From: UBA11403 sp963784615
Lineage (GTDB): Bacteria; Pseudomonadota; Gammaproteobacteria; Legionellales; Legionellaceae
DNA length: 64,000 nt
NCBI GenBank assembly: GCA_963784615.1
Contig: CAWASG010000001.1
Coordinates: 806,001-870,000 of the forward strand
Reading direction: 5' to 3'
Both the position numbers and the translations under genes were made by a program. This document shows, one piece after another, positions 17,199-26,106 of the stretch. Within the stretch, counting starts at the first letter, position 1; each line of letters starts with the position of its first letter. A model generated the notes under the pieces. It did not search any database. It was not told the origin of the DNA and saw nothing but the letters and a program-made list of their open reading frames with translations.

Positions 17199-18389
17199 CT
17201 AATTTTGCCCTGATAAACGCCCCAAATATTCGCCATGCCATAACTGCTTAAGAAAATCCTGCCAAGGCAGTATTTGTATCGTAACCCCACTTTCATGTTC
17301 AAGAACACGTTTGCGCGCTGCCTGGCAAACAACAAGAGCATGCTTGGGTTGATAATCATCACAAAAAGCCCGGAGCCCTTTAATATCAGAAGCATCGGGT
17401 GTTGCGGACAGTTTCACTTCAATCGCAACATTGCCATTGTCTAAAACAAAATCCACCTCAAGGCCATTTTTACTTCGCCAATATTGAATCGGCATATCCA
17501 ATTCCTGCAGCCCCAGAAAAGCCGTTAATTCCATTAAAATAAATTGCTCAAACGCTTCTCCGGCTTGATCACCTTTTAATAATTTAATCTCTCGTCTCTT
17601 GAGATAATTCGCAACACCGACATCGAACACATAAAATTTGGGTGCCGATTGAATGAGATCTCGTTTGATTTTTTTATGGAACGGATAGATCAAATAACCA
17701 ATCAGGGTATCGACTAAGATTTGATAATATTCTTTAATCGTTTTCGCATCGATGCCACAGTCTCTGGCGATATTGGCATAATTCAACATCTGCCCATTGG
17801 TAAAACCAACCAACTCCATAAATCGTGCAAAGGCTGGCAAATTACGCACCAACCCTTCGGCTTGTACCTCTTCACTTAAATAATCATTCACATAAGCTCG
17901 AAGCATCCGCATGGGTTGATTCGATAAATAATGTGAAGGCAACAACCCATGATTCAAGGCCCGCAATAGATCAAAATCAGGTGTTTCTATATAGATCAGA
18001 GGATAAAAATTAAAACGCCACGCTCGCCCGCCTAACAGATTAGCCGCGCCTCGTTTTAATTTTCTCGCGCTGGAGCCACATAAGATGAAACCGATGTGCT
18101 GATGTTCGATCAGCCAGTGAACCTCATTCAACAATTGAGGAATTTTTTGAATTTCGTCAATAATCACAGGAAATTGTGCTTGTTCTTGAGTCAAGGCTTT
18201 CAGCTCTTCACGTAATAAATGCGGAGATGCAAGCAAGCGCGTATATTCGTCAGTCTTAAGCAGATCATAATAAATAGCCTGAGGATAATGCTCGGATAAG
18301 TAAGTGGATTTCCCGGTCTTGCGCGCACCCCATAAAAAAGCCGACTGCCCCACGGGCAACGTCATGTTCAATCGCCGCTTAATATGCAT
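17199..18389 (-). CDS. AAA-type ATPase with DUF4143 C-terminal domain
   Basis: 396 aa. Walker A GARKTGKST (near 20-28), Walker B 'FPVIIDEIQKI' (near 75) and a sensor 'LCGSSARKL'. The C-terminal DUF4143 region carries a PD-(D/E)xK-like set 'NGLEVDFVL...VAIEVKLS' (around 305-325). This family is widespread, patchily distributed and often mobile; its role is poorly known and linked by some to DNA or stress functions. Stand-alone gene; start ATG 18389 (MHIKRRLNMTLPVG), with an alternative at residue 9. Confidence 0.85.
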   Translation of the reverse strand: MHIKRRLNMTLPVGQSAFLWGARKTGKSTYLSEHYPQAIYYDLLKTDEYTRLLASPHLLREELKALTQEQAQFPVIIDEIQKIPQLLNEVHWLIEHQHIGFILCGSSARKLKRGAANLLGGRAWRFNFYPLIYIETPDFDLLRALNHGLLPSHYLSNQPMRMLRAYVNDYLSEEVQAEGLVRNLPAFARFMELVGFTNGQMLNYANIARDCGIDAKTIKEYYQILVDTLIGYLIYPFHKKIKRDLIQSAPKFYVFDVGVANYLKRREIKLLKGDQAGEAFEQFILMELTAFLGLQELDMPIQYWRSKNGLEVDFVLDNGNVAIEVKLSATPDASDIKGLRAFCDDYQPKHALVVCQAARKRVLEHESGVTIQILPWQDFLKQLWHGEYLGRLSGQN

Positions 18390-18856
18390 AATGCGCCTTA
18401 AATAAGTTAACTAATCAGGAGTATAGTCCATAAAAAGGTAACTTAAAAGCGATCGCTCACTTATAAGTAACCCCATGATGAGCCTCCAGCATTATCTTGG
18501 CAAATCAATCGTAATCAATGTTGAACACCCGGTCCGTCACATCGCCCAGCTCATCTTTCCACGACGATCTTCACAATCAGGGGAAAGTTCTGCTGTAGAT
18601 GGAGACTGTTTTTCTTTACCCTCGCTTGTCACCGCAGCACAGTGCTTGCTGTTCGGCGTAAAATTATAGCGCGCAATAAAAGCAACGTAGAAAAAAATGC
18701 TGCAACAAAAAATGCTTTTGTCCAAGTTCTCTTGCTTTGGGATGAGAGCTTTGCTTCAGCTTAAGAGCACGTTTTTTTCGTGGGGGGTCTGAACGGTTAC
18801 GAAATATTTTTTGAATTCTCAAAGTTATTCCCTGCTATTTCGTGCTAACCTGTACA

Positions 18857-19000
18857 TGGGTCTGTCGACAATTCTACTATCTTGGGCGTAACCCCTTGAT
18901 TTCCTGTGCTCCGTTGCTCACATACTCACATGTATGCTGCGCTACGGTGCTCGAAAATCAAGGGTTTACACCTCAAGCTAGCGAATTGTCGACAGACCCA
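18857..19000. repeat. Long palindromic element, family F
   Basis: Outer arms TGGGTCTGTCGACAATTC (18857-18874) and GAATTGTCGACAGACCCA (18983-19000) are perfectly complementary. Inner arms GTAACCCCTTGATTT and AAATCAAGGGTTTAC are nearly so. The whole 144 bp is one interrupted palindrome upstream of lysAC. Confidence 0.75.
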
Positions 19001-19025
19001 TATTTACTCAAACCCTAAATTTATA

Positions 19026-19071
19026 TTTGGAAAAGGCGGCATGCGTCTTTTTGCATGCTGCTTTGTCCAAA
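19026..19071. terminator. Terminator-like hairpin, family D copy 2
   Basis: TTTGGAAAAGGCGGCATGC, loop GTCTTTTT, GCATGCTGCTTTGTCCAAA. It lies 24 bp before the lysAC start codon, where it could work as an attenuator or block read-through. Confidence 0.5.
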
Positions 19072-19094
19072 CTCCAATATTACGGAATCTCATC

Positions 19095-21686
19095 ATGCGA
19101 CAAATCGTTACCAAATTTGGCGGAACCAGTGTATCTACACGAGAGAATTGGAATAATATTGCGGCCATTACGCAAAAGCATATTCAAAATGGATTGCAGC
19201 CGTTGATTGTATGTTCCGCACTCACCAATGCCTCCAATCAGCTTGAAAAAATAATTGGTGCCGCACTCCTGAACGAACAGTCGCACCTTTATAAGACCCT
19301 GGAAAAGAACTACATCGCTATCGCCGATGCGCTTGAGGTGAACTCAACGCTCATACAAGATGATCTCAATCGCCTGCAACAATGGCTGATGGGCATTACC
19401 CTACTCAAAGAAGCGCCCGCAAAAACACATGCGCAAATCTTGAGTTTGGGTGAACTCATGATCACGCGTTTGGGTCATGCGTTTTTACTCAATCAAGGCA
19501 TTCACTGCCAATGGTTTGATGCTCGTGAAGCCTTAATAACCGCCCCCTTCCATGGTGAAGGAGCTGAACAGTATGTTGCGGCACGAATCCAAAGCGGCCC
19601 TGATCCAGAATTGGCGAAACGATTTGCCAACACCGGCGCTGCAGCGATAATTACCCAAGGATTTATCGCCGCGAATCCACAAGGCGATACGGTTCTTCTT
19701 GGTAGAGGCGGCTCAGATACATCTGCGGCCCTCTTTGCAGCGATGATAGATGCAGAAGCATGTGAAGTATGGACGGATGTTCCTGGTATCTACACCGCCA
19801 ATCCACATCAGTTACCTCATGCACGCCTGCTCAAACAAATTGACTATGACGAAGCCCAAGAAATCGCATCGATGGGGGCAAAAGTATTACATCCTAATTG
19901 CTTGCCGCCTGTTCGAAAAGCCAACATACCCATGTTTGTTAAATATACGGGTATGCCTGAACATTGTGGTACACGAATTTCAAAAGAAAGTGATGAAAAT
20001 GCCCCACCGATCAAATCCATTTTAGTTAAACAAAGTGTGACGCTAATATCAATCGACACCCTCACCATGTGGCAACAGGTTGGTTTTCTCGCGGATGTCT
20101 TTGCTGAATTTAAAAAACATGGATTCTCAGTAGACTTGCTCTCCTCTTCCGAATCCAACATCACTCTTTCTCTTGACAGTAATGCCAAACTAAAAGACAG
20201 ACAAGCACTCGAAGCGCTATTGAGCGATCTGAATTGCTTTTGTAAAGCGCGAATCATTGAACCCTGTAGTGCACTTAGCCTTGTCGGACACCATATTCGC
20301 ACCGTTCTGCCACTACTCACGCCGGCAATGGAAGTCTTTGACGCCAAACAAATTCACCTGATGTCTCTCGCATCCAATGATCTCAATCTCACGTTTGTGG
20401 TCGATGAATCTCAAGCCGATAAATTATGTCAGAGTTTGCATAATTTACTCATTGAGAACAACCCGCAAAGTTTCTATTATTCAAAAAGCTGGCACGACGA
20501 ATTTGGGGTTCCATTCACTAAAACAAAACCCTGGTGGGAACATGCCCGTGAGGAGTTGCTGGCCATAGGCACAACCCAGTCGCCCTGTTATGTTTACAAC
20601 CCGCAAGTGCAAGCAGCTAAAGCAGATGAGCTGCTTACACTCAAAGCTATCGATAAACTATTCTATGCTGTAAAAGCCAATCCACACCCCTCTATATTAA
20701 AAACATTGCACGCCAAAAATATTCATTTCGAATGTGTATCTATTCAAGAATTGAAGCACGTATTCGAGCTCTTCCCAAAACTAGATAAAACACGCGTGTT
20801 ATTTACCCCCAATTTTGCTGCAAAAAAAGAATACGAATATGCATTATCCCTTGGATGCTATGTCACCATCGACAGCCTCTATCCACTCGAAAATTGGCCG
20901 GAATTATTTGATAACCAAGCGGTGATTTTACGCATTGATTCGGGCTGTGGTGCTGGACATCACAAATATGTCTGCACTGGCGGCAATGAATCAAAGTTCG
21001 GAATACCCAAGGCAAATCTGGATGAAGCGGCAGCGCTCGTTGCGAAATTGAACGTTCACGTTGTTGGCCTGCATGCGCACTCTGGCAGTGGTATTTTATC
21101 GCTGGATTTATGGCAGGAAACTGCCATGATGCTCGCCGCCGAAACCGAACGCTTCCCCTCCGTTCAGTTCATCAACCTTGGTGGTGGTTTGGGGATCGTC
21201 GATAAACCGGGCCAACAACCGTTAGATTTAGCCGCGCTTGATGCGTCGCTGCAAGCCGTTAAATCCCGTTATCCGGCACTCGAGTTTTGGCTGGAACCAG
21301 GTCGCTTTTTTGTTGCAGAGAGTGGCGTCATTCTTGCCAAAGTTACCCAATGTAAAGAAAAAGGTAAAGTTCGCTTTGTTGGTGTTGACACAGGAATGAA
21401 TTCCTTGATTCGCCCAATGCTTTACGGTGCTTATCATGAAATTGTCAATTTGAGCCGCCTGTTTCAAGAAAAAACCGGCTTTGCGCATATCGTCGGCCCT
21501 ATTTGTGAATCTGCAGACACCTTAGGCTATGACCGGCTTTTACCTGATACGTTTGAAAACGATATTGTCTTGATTGCCAATACCGGCGCCTATGGACATT
21601 GTATGAGCTCTAGCTACAACTTACGCCCTGCAGCACAAGAAATTGTCTTCGAACCTGTCCTTGAGTCTGTTGCGATAACATCGTAG
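19095..21686 (+). CDS. lysAC: bifunctional aspartokinase / diaminopimelate decarboxylase
   Basis: 863 aa. It fuses the first and last steps of lysine synthesis. Residues 1-~300 are aspartokinase (KFGGTSVST at 7-15, 'GRGGSDTSAALFAAMI', 'VWTDVPGIYTANPHQL'), ~310-455 are ACT regulatory domains, and ~475-863 are PLP-dependent decarboxylase (YAVKANPHPS with the PLP lysine near 527, HSGSGI, GGGLGIVD, 'GPICESADTLGYDR'). Start at ATG 19095 because upstream frame is repeat DNA. Such fusions are known from Legionella, Coxiella and xanthomonads. Lysine feedback through the ACT region is expected, not shown. Confidence 0.95.
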   Translation: MRQIVTKFGGTSVSTRENWNNIAAITQKHIQNGLQPLIVCSALTNASNQLEKIIGAALLNEQSHLYKTLEKNYIAIADALEVNSTLIQDDLNRLQQWLMGITLLKEAPAKTHAQILSLGELMITRLGHAFLLNQGIHCQWFDAREALITAPFHGEGAEQYVAARIQSGPDPELAKRFANTGAAAIITQGFIAANPQGDTVLLGRGGSDTSAALFAAMIDAEACEVWTDVPGIYTANPHQLPHARLLKQIDYDEAQEIASMGAKVLHPNCLPPVRKANIPMFVKYTGMPEHCGTRISKESDENAPPIKSILVKQSVTLISIDTLTMWQQVGFLADVFAEFKKHGFSVDLLSSSESNITLSLDSNAKLKDRQALEALLSDLNCFCKARIIEPCSALSLVGHHIRTVLPLLTPAMEVFDAKQIHLMSLASNDLNLTFVVDESQADKLCQSLHNLLIENNPQSFYYSKSWHDEFGVPFTKTKPWWEHAREELLAIGTTQSPCYVYNPQVQAAKADELLTLKAIDKLFYAVKANPHPSILKTLHAKNIHFECVSIQELKHVFELFPKLDKTRVLFTPNFAAKKEYEYALSLGCYVTIDSLYPLENWPELFDNQAVILRIDSGCGAGHHKYVCTGGNESKFGIPKANLDEAAALVAKLNVHVVGLHAHSGSGILSLDLWQETAMMLAAETERFPSVQFINLGGGLGIVDKPGQQPLDLAALDASLQAVKSRYPALEFWLEPGRFFVAESGVILAKVTQCKEKGKVRFVGVDTGMNSLIRPMLYGAYHEIVNLSRLFQEKTGFAHIVGPICESADTLGYDRLLPDTFENDIVLIANTGAYGHCMSSSYNLRPAAQEIVFEPVLESVAITS

Positions 21687-21820
21687 GTTGGGCGTAGGTT
21701 GTACGTAGGTTGGTGCGTAGGTTGGGTTGAGGCTGGTAAGCCGAAGCCCAACAAAACTATCCATGTGTTGGGCTTCGGCTTACCAGCCTCAACCCAACCT
21801 ACGTACAACCTACACACAAC
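21682..21820. repeat. Palindromic element, family A, second core type
   Basis: Stem core GGTTGAGGCTGGTAAGCCGA with matching GGCTTACCAGCCTCAACC, loop AAAACTATCCATGTG. Extra units GTACGTAGG on the left are mirrored by CCTACGTAC on the right. It lies between lysAC and the helicase gene. Confidence 0.85.
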
Positions 21821-21851
21821 CAGCTTTGCTCCACCAAAAATGAGAAACCCC

Positions 21852-24800
21852 ATGAGTACGCTCCAAGATACCGAACAACGACAACAAGCGATTGATCCAA
21901 GGCAATCTTATATCGTTCAAGCCCCCGCAGGATCAGGCAAAACCGAGCTATTGACACAACGTTTTTTACGCTTGCTAAGTACCGTTCAAGCACCTGAACA
22001 AATTGTCGCCCTCACCTTTACCAAAAAAGCCGCCAATGAAATGCGTGAGCGTATTTTAGCGGCTCTGCATTCAGCATCGGTGAAAACAACGGCAACCTCT
22101 GCGCATCAAATGCAAACCTTAACGTATGCATCACAAGCATTGTCGCGGGACGAAGCCTTAGGCTGGAACTTACTGTCCGAGCCTGGCCGTTTGCGGATCA
22201 TGACAATCGATGCGCTCTGTCAGCGGCTCGCTCATGCCATTCCGCTACAAGAAGATCAACTCTCCTTTCCTGAAGTAAGCAGCACCCCCGACAGACATTA
22301 TCTGAACGCCGCAAAAGCTTGTCTCACCTTTGCTATCACCAATGAAGCCCTGCAGCCCGCTTTGGTTACATTACTGAAGCATGTGGATAATCGGCACGAC
22401 ACACTACTGGAATTATTCACGGGATTGCTAACAAAGCGCGATCAGTGGCTGCAACCGTTATATGATGCCAAAACACAAAAACAAGAGACTATCGAAGACG
22501 CGCTCGCCTACATTGAGCAACATGAGTTAACCCGCCTGAAAGAAAGCATTCCGCAGGAACAATGGCAAACGCTCATTTCTCTCGCGCAACGGGTCGCTTG
22601 CATTGAAAACAATCCCACCACACCAAGACATCAACTCAGAGACTGGGTTAGTATCGATGACCTGAATGCCAAACAAACCTGTGGTCTTGCGGCGCTGTTA
22701 CTCACCAGCAGTAACACCATCAGAAAGTCATTTGATCACCACGTTGGTCTTAAAAAAGGGGCGTGTGAAGATACCGATTATTACGACATCAAAACCAAAA
22801 GCCAGACATTACTTGCACTGCTTGACGAACGCCCAGACTTTCTTGAGGCGCTCCTCCGCGTCAAAGAACTCCCCGATCCGAGTTACAATCCTGAACAATG
22901 GGCTGTCCTGCAAGCCTTATTTACGCTCTTGCCTTTGTTGGTCGCACATTTGAATCTCAGCTTTAGTGAACACAATGAAGTCGATTTTACCGCTGTTTCA
23001 CAACAAGCACTTGAAGCCTTAGGCGATGAGGATAAACCAACAGATTTAGCGCTGTATCTTGATAATACGATTCATCATTTGCTCATCGATGAATTTCAAG
23101 ACACCTCGATTCAACAGTTTCAATTGTTAAGCAAGCTCGTCCATGGCTGGCAAGTCGATGATGGGCGCACTTTATTTGTCGTTGGCGACCCCATGCAATC
23201 GATTTATCGCTTTCGCGCGGCAGAAGTTGGTTTGTTTATCCGCGCGCAGCGAGAAGGCATTGGCTCTGTGCGGTTAACCCCCTTGCAATTATGCTGTAAT
23301 TTTCGTTCAACAGAAACCATCGTTCAGTGGATTAACCAGCAGTTTCGGCATATTTTTCCACAAGCAGATGATATTGAATCGGGAGCGGTTTCATTTCATC
23401 CCTCAGTACATACCCGCACTAATCATGCACAAACCCATATTGTCGCGAAAGAATTTGGGCATAAAGACGATGAGGCGGATGCAATCATCGAGATCATTCG
23501 CCAAGAACTGGACGCCAATCCAACCGACAGCATCGCAATTTTAGTGCGTTCCAGAGGCCAATTATCGGCGATATTGATGCGTCTTCGAGAAGAGCACATC
23601 CCTTTTCAAGGAGTTGAAATTGATTTACTGGCCGATCTCCCGCATTTACGCGATGTATGGTCCTTAACCCAAGCCTTGCTGATGCCAGCCAATCGTTTGT
23701 CTTGGCTATCTTTTCTGCGTAGCCCATGGTGTGGTTTATCGCTCCCAGATCTGCACCTGATTGCGACGATGGATCGGCGCCAATCTATTTTTCAGGCATT
23801 AACCCAATTAGACAAGATAACTGCTCTCAGTGAAGACGGTCGGATACGCTGTCAATTTATCATCAGTGTACTGCAAACAGCACTTGCAAAACGGCATCAA
23901 CAACCCTTGGTTGATTGGCTCATTGATACGCTGAATACGCTGCATCTCGAACATATCCTTGACCCTCGCGCGCAAGAAGATTTGGAACAATATTGGCTAC
24001 TGCTTGAGCGATTTGAACAAGACGGTCAGCTCGCAGATTTAGGCGAATTTTATGAGCAACTCAAAAAGCTCTATTCCAAGCAAGTCACACCATCGCAGCT
24101 GCAAATCATGACCATTCACAAATCCAAAGGGCTTGAATTTGATTGCGTCATCCTGCCCGGTTTAAGCAAAAAACCACCGGCAATGGATAAACCCTTGCTG
24201 CGATGGCTCACATTACCTAGCCCCCAGCATGAGGATTTGCTGTTAATCTCACCCATGAAAGCAGCGCACCATGAACGATGCCTTCTTTACGATTATATTG
24301 GGAAAATTGACTCGCAAAAAAATGATTATGAGATGCAACGCCTACTCTATGTTGCCACGACGCGAGCGAAAAAACGTTTGTACTTAACGGATAATCAAAG
24401 CACGCTCAATAAAGCCTCTTTTCGGCAGTTATTGCAATTAGAATGGATGACGAATGAAGCGCATATAGAAAATCCAGAGGAAAAAGAGCAATCGCTACCT
24501 ACCCTTTATCGCCTGCCGCAGGACTTCTATCAAAATCAACAACCCCCAGCTGCTGCGCACTTCACAGCATCGGCTTTGACGCTAAGCGACAACAACGCCA
24601 AACTGATTGGCATTATCATGCATGAGATCTTGCAATGGATTTGTAATCATCATCCCTCTGAACGCGATGCATTGCCTACCGAATTCATCGATAATCGGTT
24701 GCGTGCTTATGGGCTAACAGATGGAGACTATCTTGCCGCAAGTAATACGTTGAATCAGCAATTAACCCAATTGTTTCAATGCCCCAAAGGTCGCTGGATA

Positions 24801-25106
24801 ATCCAGGCCCATGACCAGGAACGCAATGAATACGAGTTATTAATAGAACAAAACAACGATATCGCCACACGCATCATCGACCGAACCTTTTGTGACAACG
24901 GCATTCGATGGATCATCGACTTTAAAACAGGCCATATGCATCCCGATGCACAAGCCAAACATCGTCAGCAAGTGAATGAGTATGCCGACATTTTGTCACA
25001 AAAATATCCAGAGCCCATTCGTTGCGGATTATATTATTTAACAAATAATCAGTGGGATGAGTGGCAATATGCTATAATGCGACCTCAAACCCAGGAGCCA
25101 TCATGA
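21852..25106 (+). CDS. UvrD/AddA-type ATP-dependent helicase-nuclease
   Basis: About 1084 aa. Superfamily 1 helicase motifs in order: Walker A APAGSGKTELL (near 25), 'ALTFTKKAANEMRER' (Ia), 'LLIDEFQDTS' (II), 'GDPMQSIYRFR' (III), 'IMTIHKSKGLEFD' (V) and 'LLYVATTRAKKRL' (VI). The C-terminus has a RecB-type nuclease domain with MHEIL, then IIDFKTG (near 1022). This composition fits AddA of AddAB-type double-strand break resection. No AddB partner is in the window. Start is ATG 21852 (MSTLQDTEQ) or 21840. Its stop overlaps the next start. Confidence 0.88.
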   Translation: MSTLQDTEQRQQAIDPRQSYIVQAPAGSGKTELLTQRFLRLLSTVQAPEQIVALTFTKKAANEMRERILAALHSASVKTTATSAHQMQTLTYASQALSRDEALGWNLLSEPGRLRIMTIDALCQRLAHAIPLQEDQLSFPEVSSTPDRHYLNAAKACLTFAITNEALQPALVTLLKHVDNRHDTLLELFTGLLTKRDQWLQPLYDAKTQKQETIEDALAYIEQHELTRLKESIPQEQWQTLISLAQRVACIENNPTTPRHQLRDWVSIDDLNAKQTCGLAALLLTSSNTIRKSFDHHVGLKKGACEDTDYYDIKTKSQTLLALLDERPDFLEALLRVKELPDPSYNPEQWAVLQALFTLLPLLVAHLNLSFSEHNEVDFTAVSQQALEALGDEDKPTDLALYLDNTIHHLLIDEFQDTSIQQFQLLSKLVHGWQVDDGRTLFVVGDPMQSIYRFRAAEVGLFIRAQREGIGSVRLTPLQLCCNFRSTETIVQWINQQFRHIFPQADDIESGAVSFHPSVHTRTNHAQTHIVAKEFGHKDDEADAIIEIIRQELDANPTDSIAILVRSRGQLSAILMRLREEHIPFQGVEIDLLADLPHLRDVWSLTQALLMPANRLSWLSFLRSPWCGLSLPDLHLIATMDRRQSIFQALTQLDKITALSEDGRIRCQFIISVLQTALAKRHQQPLVDWLIDTLNTLHLEHILDPRAQEDLEQYWLLLERFEQDGQLADLGEFYEQLKKLYSKQVTPSQLQIMTIHKSKGLEFDCVILPGLSKKPPAMDKPLLRWLTLPSPQHEDLLLISPMKAAHHERCLLYDYIGKIDSQKNDYEMQRLLYVATTRAKKRLYLTDNQSTLNKASFRQLLQLEWMTNEAHIENPEEKEQSLPTLYRLPQDFYQNQQPPAAAHFTASALTLSDNNAKLIGIIMHEILQWICNHHPSERDALPTEFIDNRLRAYGLTDGDYLAASNTLNQQLTQLFQCPKGRWIIQAHDQERNEYELLIEQNNDIATRIIDRTFCDNGIRWIIDFKTGHMHPDAQAKHRQQVNEYADILSQKYPEPIRCGLYYLTNNQWDEWQYAIMRPQTQEPS

Positions 25107-25678
25107 GCGGATTATCTTCAGTCGGTTATTTTTTAATAATGAGTTTATTCAGCGCCATGTCCTTTGTATTATGGGCAAGGCTTTTCATACGCTACTTTGC
25201 TGTTGGCCCATTTCACCCATTAAGCCAGACGATTTACACGTTAACCGCTCCGGTTATCACCCCCATACAAAAACACATCATACGCGGCCAAGGCGCTCGA
25301 GGTCGTTATGATCTGGCTTGTATTGCAGTGCTCGTCCTGTTTGAACTATTAAAATTTTCGATTATCAATGTCGTCTTTTTAAATAACACGCTCACGCTGC
25401 CTTATGTGTTGCTGTACACTCTCGTCGACATGGTCATACAACCCTGTAATTTACTTTTTTATGCCATTATCATCCGTACTGTATTAAGTTGGCTAAACCC
25501 AGACTGGCGCAATCCCATGGTTAATCTTATCGTCATGGTTACCGAGCCAATACTCAGAACACTCCGCAACGCCCTACCCCATTTCGGCATGCTGGATCTA
25601 TCGCCTCTACTCGCCATCATCATACTGAAAGCCATTACGATATTTGCAGCCAGTCTTGTGCCTTTATCGATTTTTTAA
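25103..25678 (+). CDS. YggT family membrane protein
   Basis: About 191 aa, two YggT repeats, each with a hairpin of hydrophobic segments and the 'RLFIRYF...HPLSQTIYTLTAPVITPIQ' / 'RTVLSWLNPDW.NPMVNLIVMVTEPILRTLRN' motifs. Inner-membrane protein of unclear role, in other bacteria linked to osmotic stress or cell division. ATG 25103 overlaps the helicase stop as ATGA, with AGGAG six bases upstream, so the two genes are probably co-transcribed. Confidence 0.88.
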   Translation: MSGLSSVGYFLIMSLFSAMSFVLWARLFIRYFAVGPFHPLSQTIYTLTAPVITPIQKHIIRGQGARGRYDLACIAVLVLFELLKFSIINVVFLNNTLTLPYVLLYTLVDMVIQPCNLLFYAIIIRTVLSWLNPDWRNPMVNLIVMVTEPILRTLRNALPHFGMLDLSPLLAIIILKAITIFAASLVPLSIF

Positions 25679-25719
25679 AGCACAATCAAAATCACCAGCA
25701 CCGATGAATTTTAATCTAT

Positions 25720-25906
25720 GCCATTAAGTTAAGAGAAATAATCGGACGTAGGTTGGTGAGTAGGTTGGTGCGTAGGTTGGGTTGAGCGAGAGCGAAGCCC
25801 AACAAAATCGCCCATGTTGGGCTTCGCTCTCGCTCAACCCAACCTACTCACCAACCTACGCACCAACCTACGCGTACATCAATCATTTTTTCCTTAACTT
25901 AATGGC
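25720..25906. repeat. Palindromic element, family A, longest copy
   Basis: GCCATTAAGTTAAG at the left and CTTAACTTAATGGC at the right. The inner stem has additional GTAGGTTGGTGAG-type units on the left mirrored on the right (CTCACCAACCTAC), giving roughly 60-bp arms. Largest hairpin in the window. Confidence 0.9.
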
Positions 25907-25924
25907 GCCAAGACTACGACACTA

Positions 25925-26035
25925 ACAAGCAAAATAAATATCGAATGTTTCAGACGTTCCTTCAGTGAGCGAGCGGGATTCGGTTGATTCGGTCTCATAT
26001 CATTTAGATGCGTTTTCGCTGTGAGTCGCATAAAA
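25925..26035. repeat. Diverged family E element upstream of repeat-protein gene
   Basis: Resembles 35978-36090 over about 100 bp (AAAATAAATA, ACGTTCCTTCAGTGA, TTCGGTCTCATA, TTAGATGCGTTT on the left copy). Both precede a plus-strand gene by nearly the same distance. Symmetry is weak here. Confidence 0.45.
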
Positions 26036-26037
26036 AG

Positions 26038-26066
26038 TTGAGAGTGTCGTTATTTTAGTGTAGATA
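26038..26066 (+). promoter_or_regulatory. Candidate sigma-70 promoter of the 696-aa repeat protein
   Basis: TTGAGA (26038-26043), 17-bp spacer, TAGATA (26061-26066). The ATG follows 41 bp later with GGAGG as a strong ribosome binding site. Confidence 0.45.
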
Positions 26067-26106
26067 TAGACACATGCGCCTAAATTAATGAAAGACTGGA
26101 GGACGG

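Larger units (their letters stand above)
18390..19094. other. 705-bp gap: decayed coding trace plus palindromes
   Basis: 18537-18725 (minus) has a frame without a credible start whose end is Ser/Glu-rich (STAELSPDCEDRRGK); it may be a leftover of a decayed gene. The family F palindrome is at 18857-19000 and a family D hairpin at 19026-19071. Nothing else supported. Confidence 0.5.

Noticed and set aside
18475..18669. Plus-strand frame of 64 codons
   Set aside because: No ribosome site and unnatural composition; it overlaps the opposite-strand decayed trace.
18906..19094. 63-codon N-terminal extension of lysAC
   Set aside because: It runs through family F and D palindromes; aspartokinase begins at MRQIVTKFGGTS.
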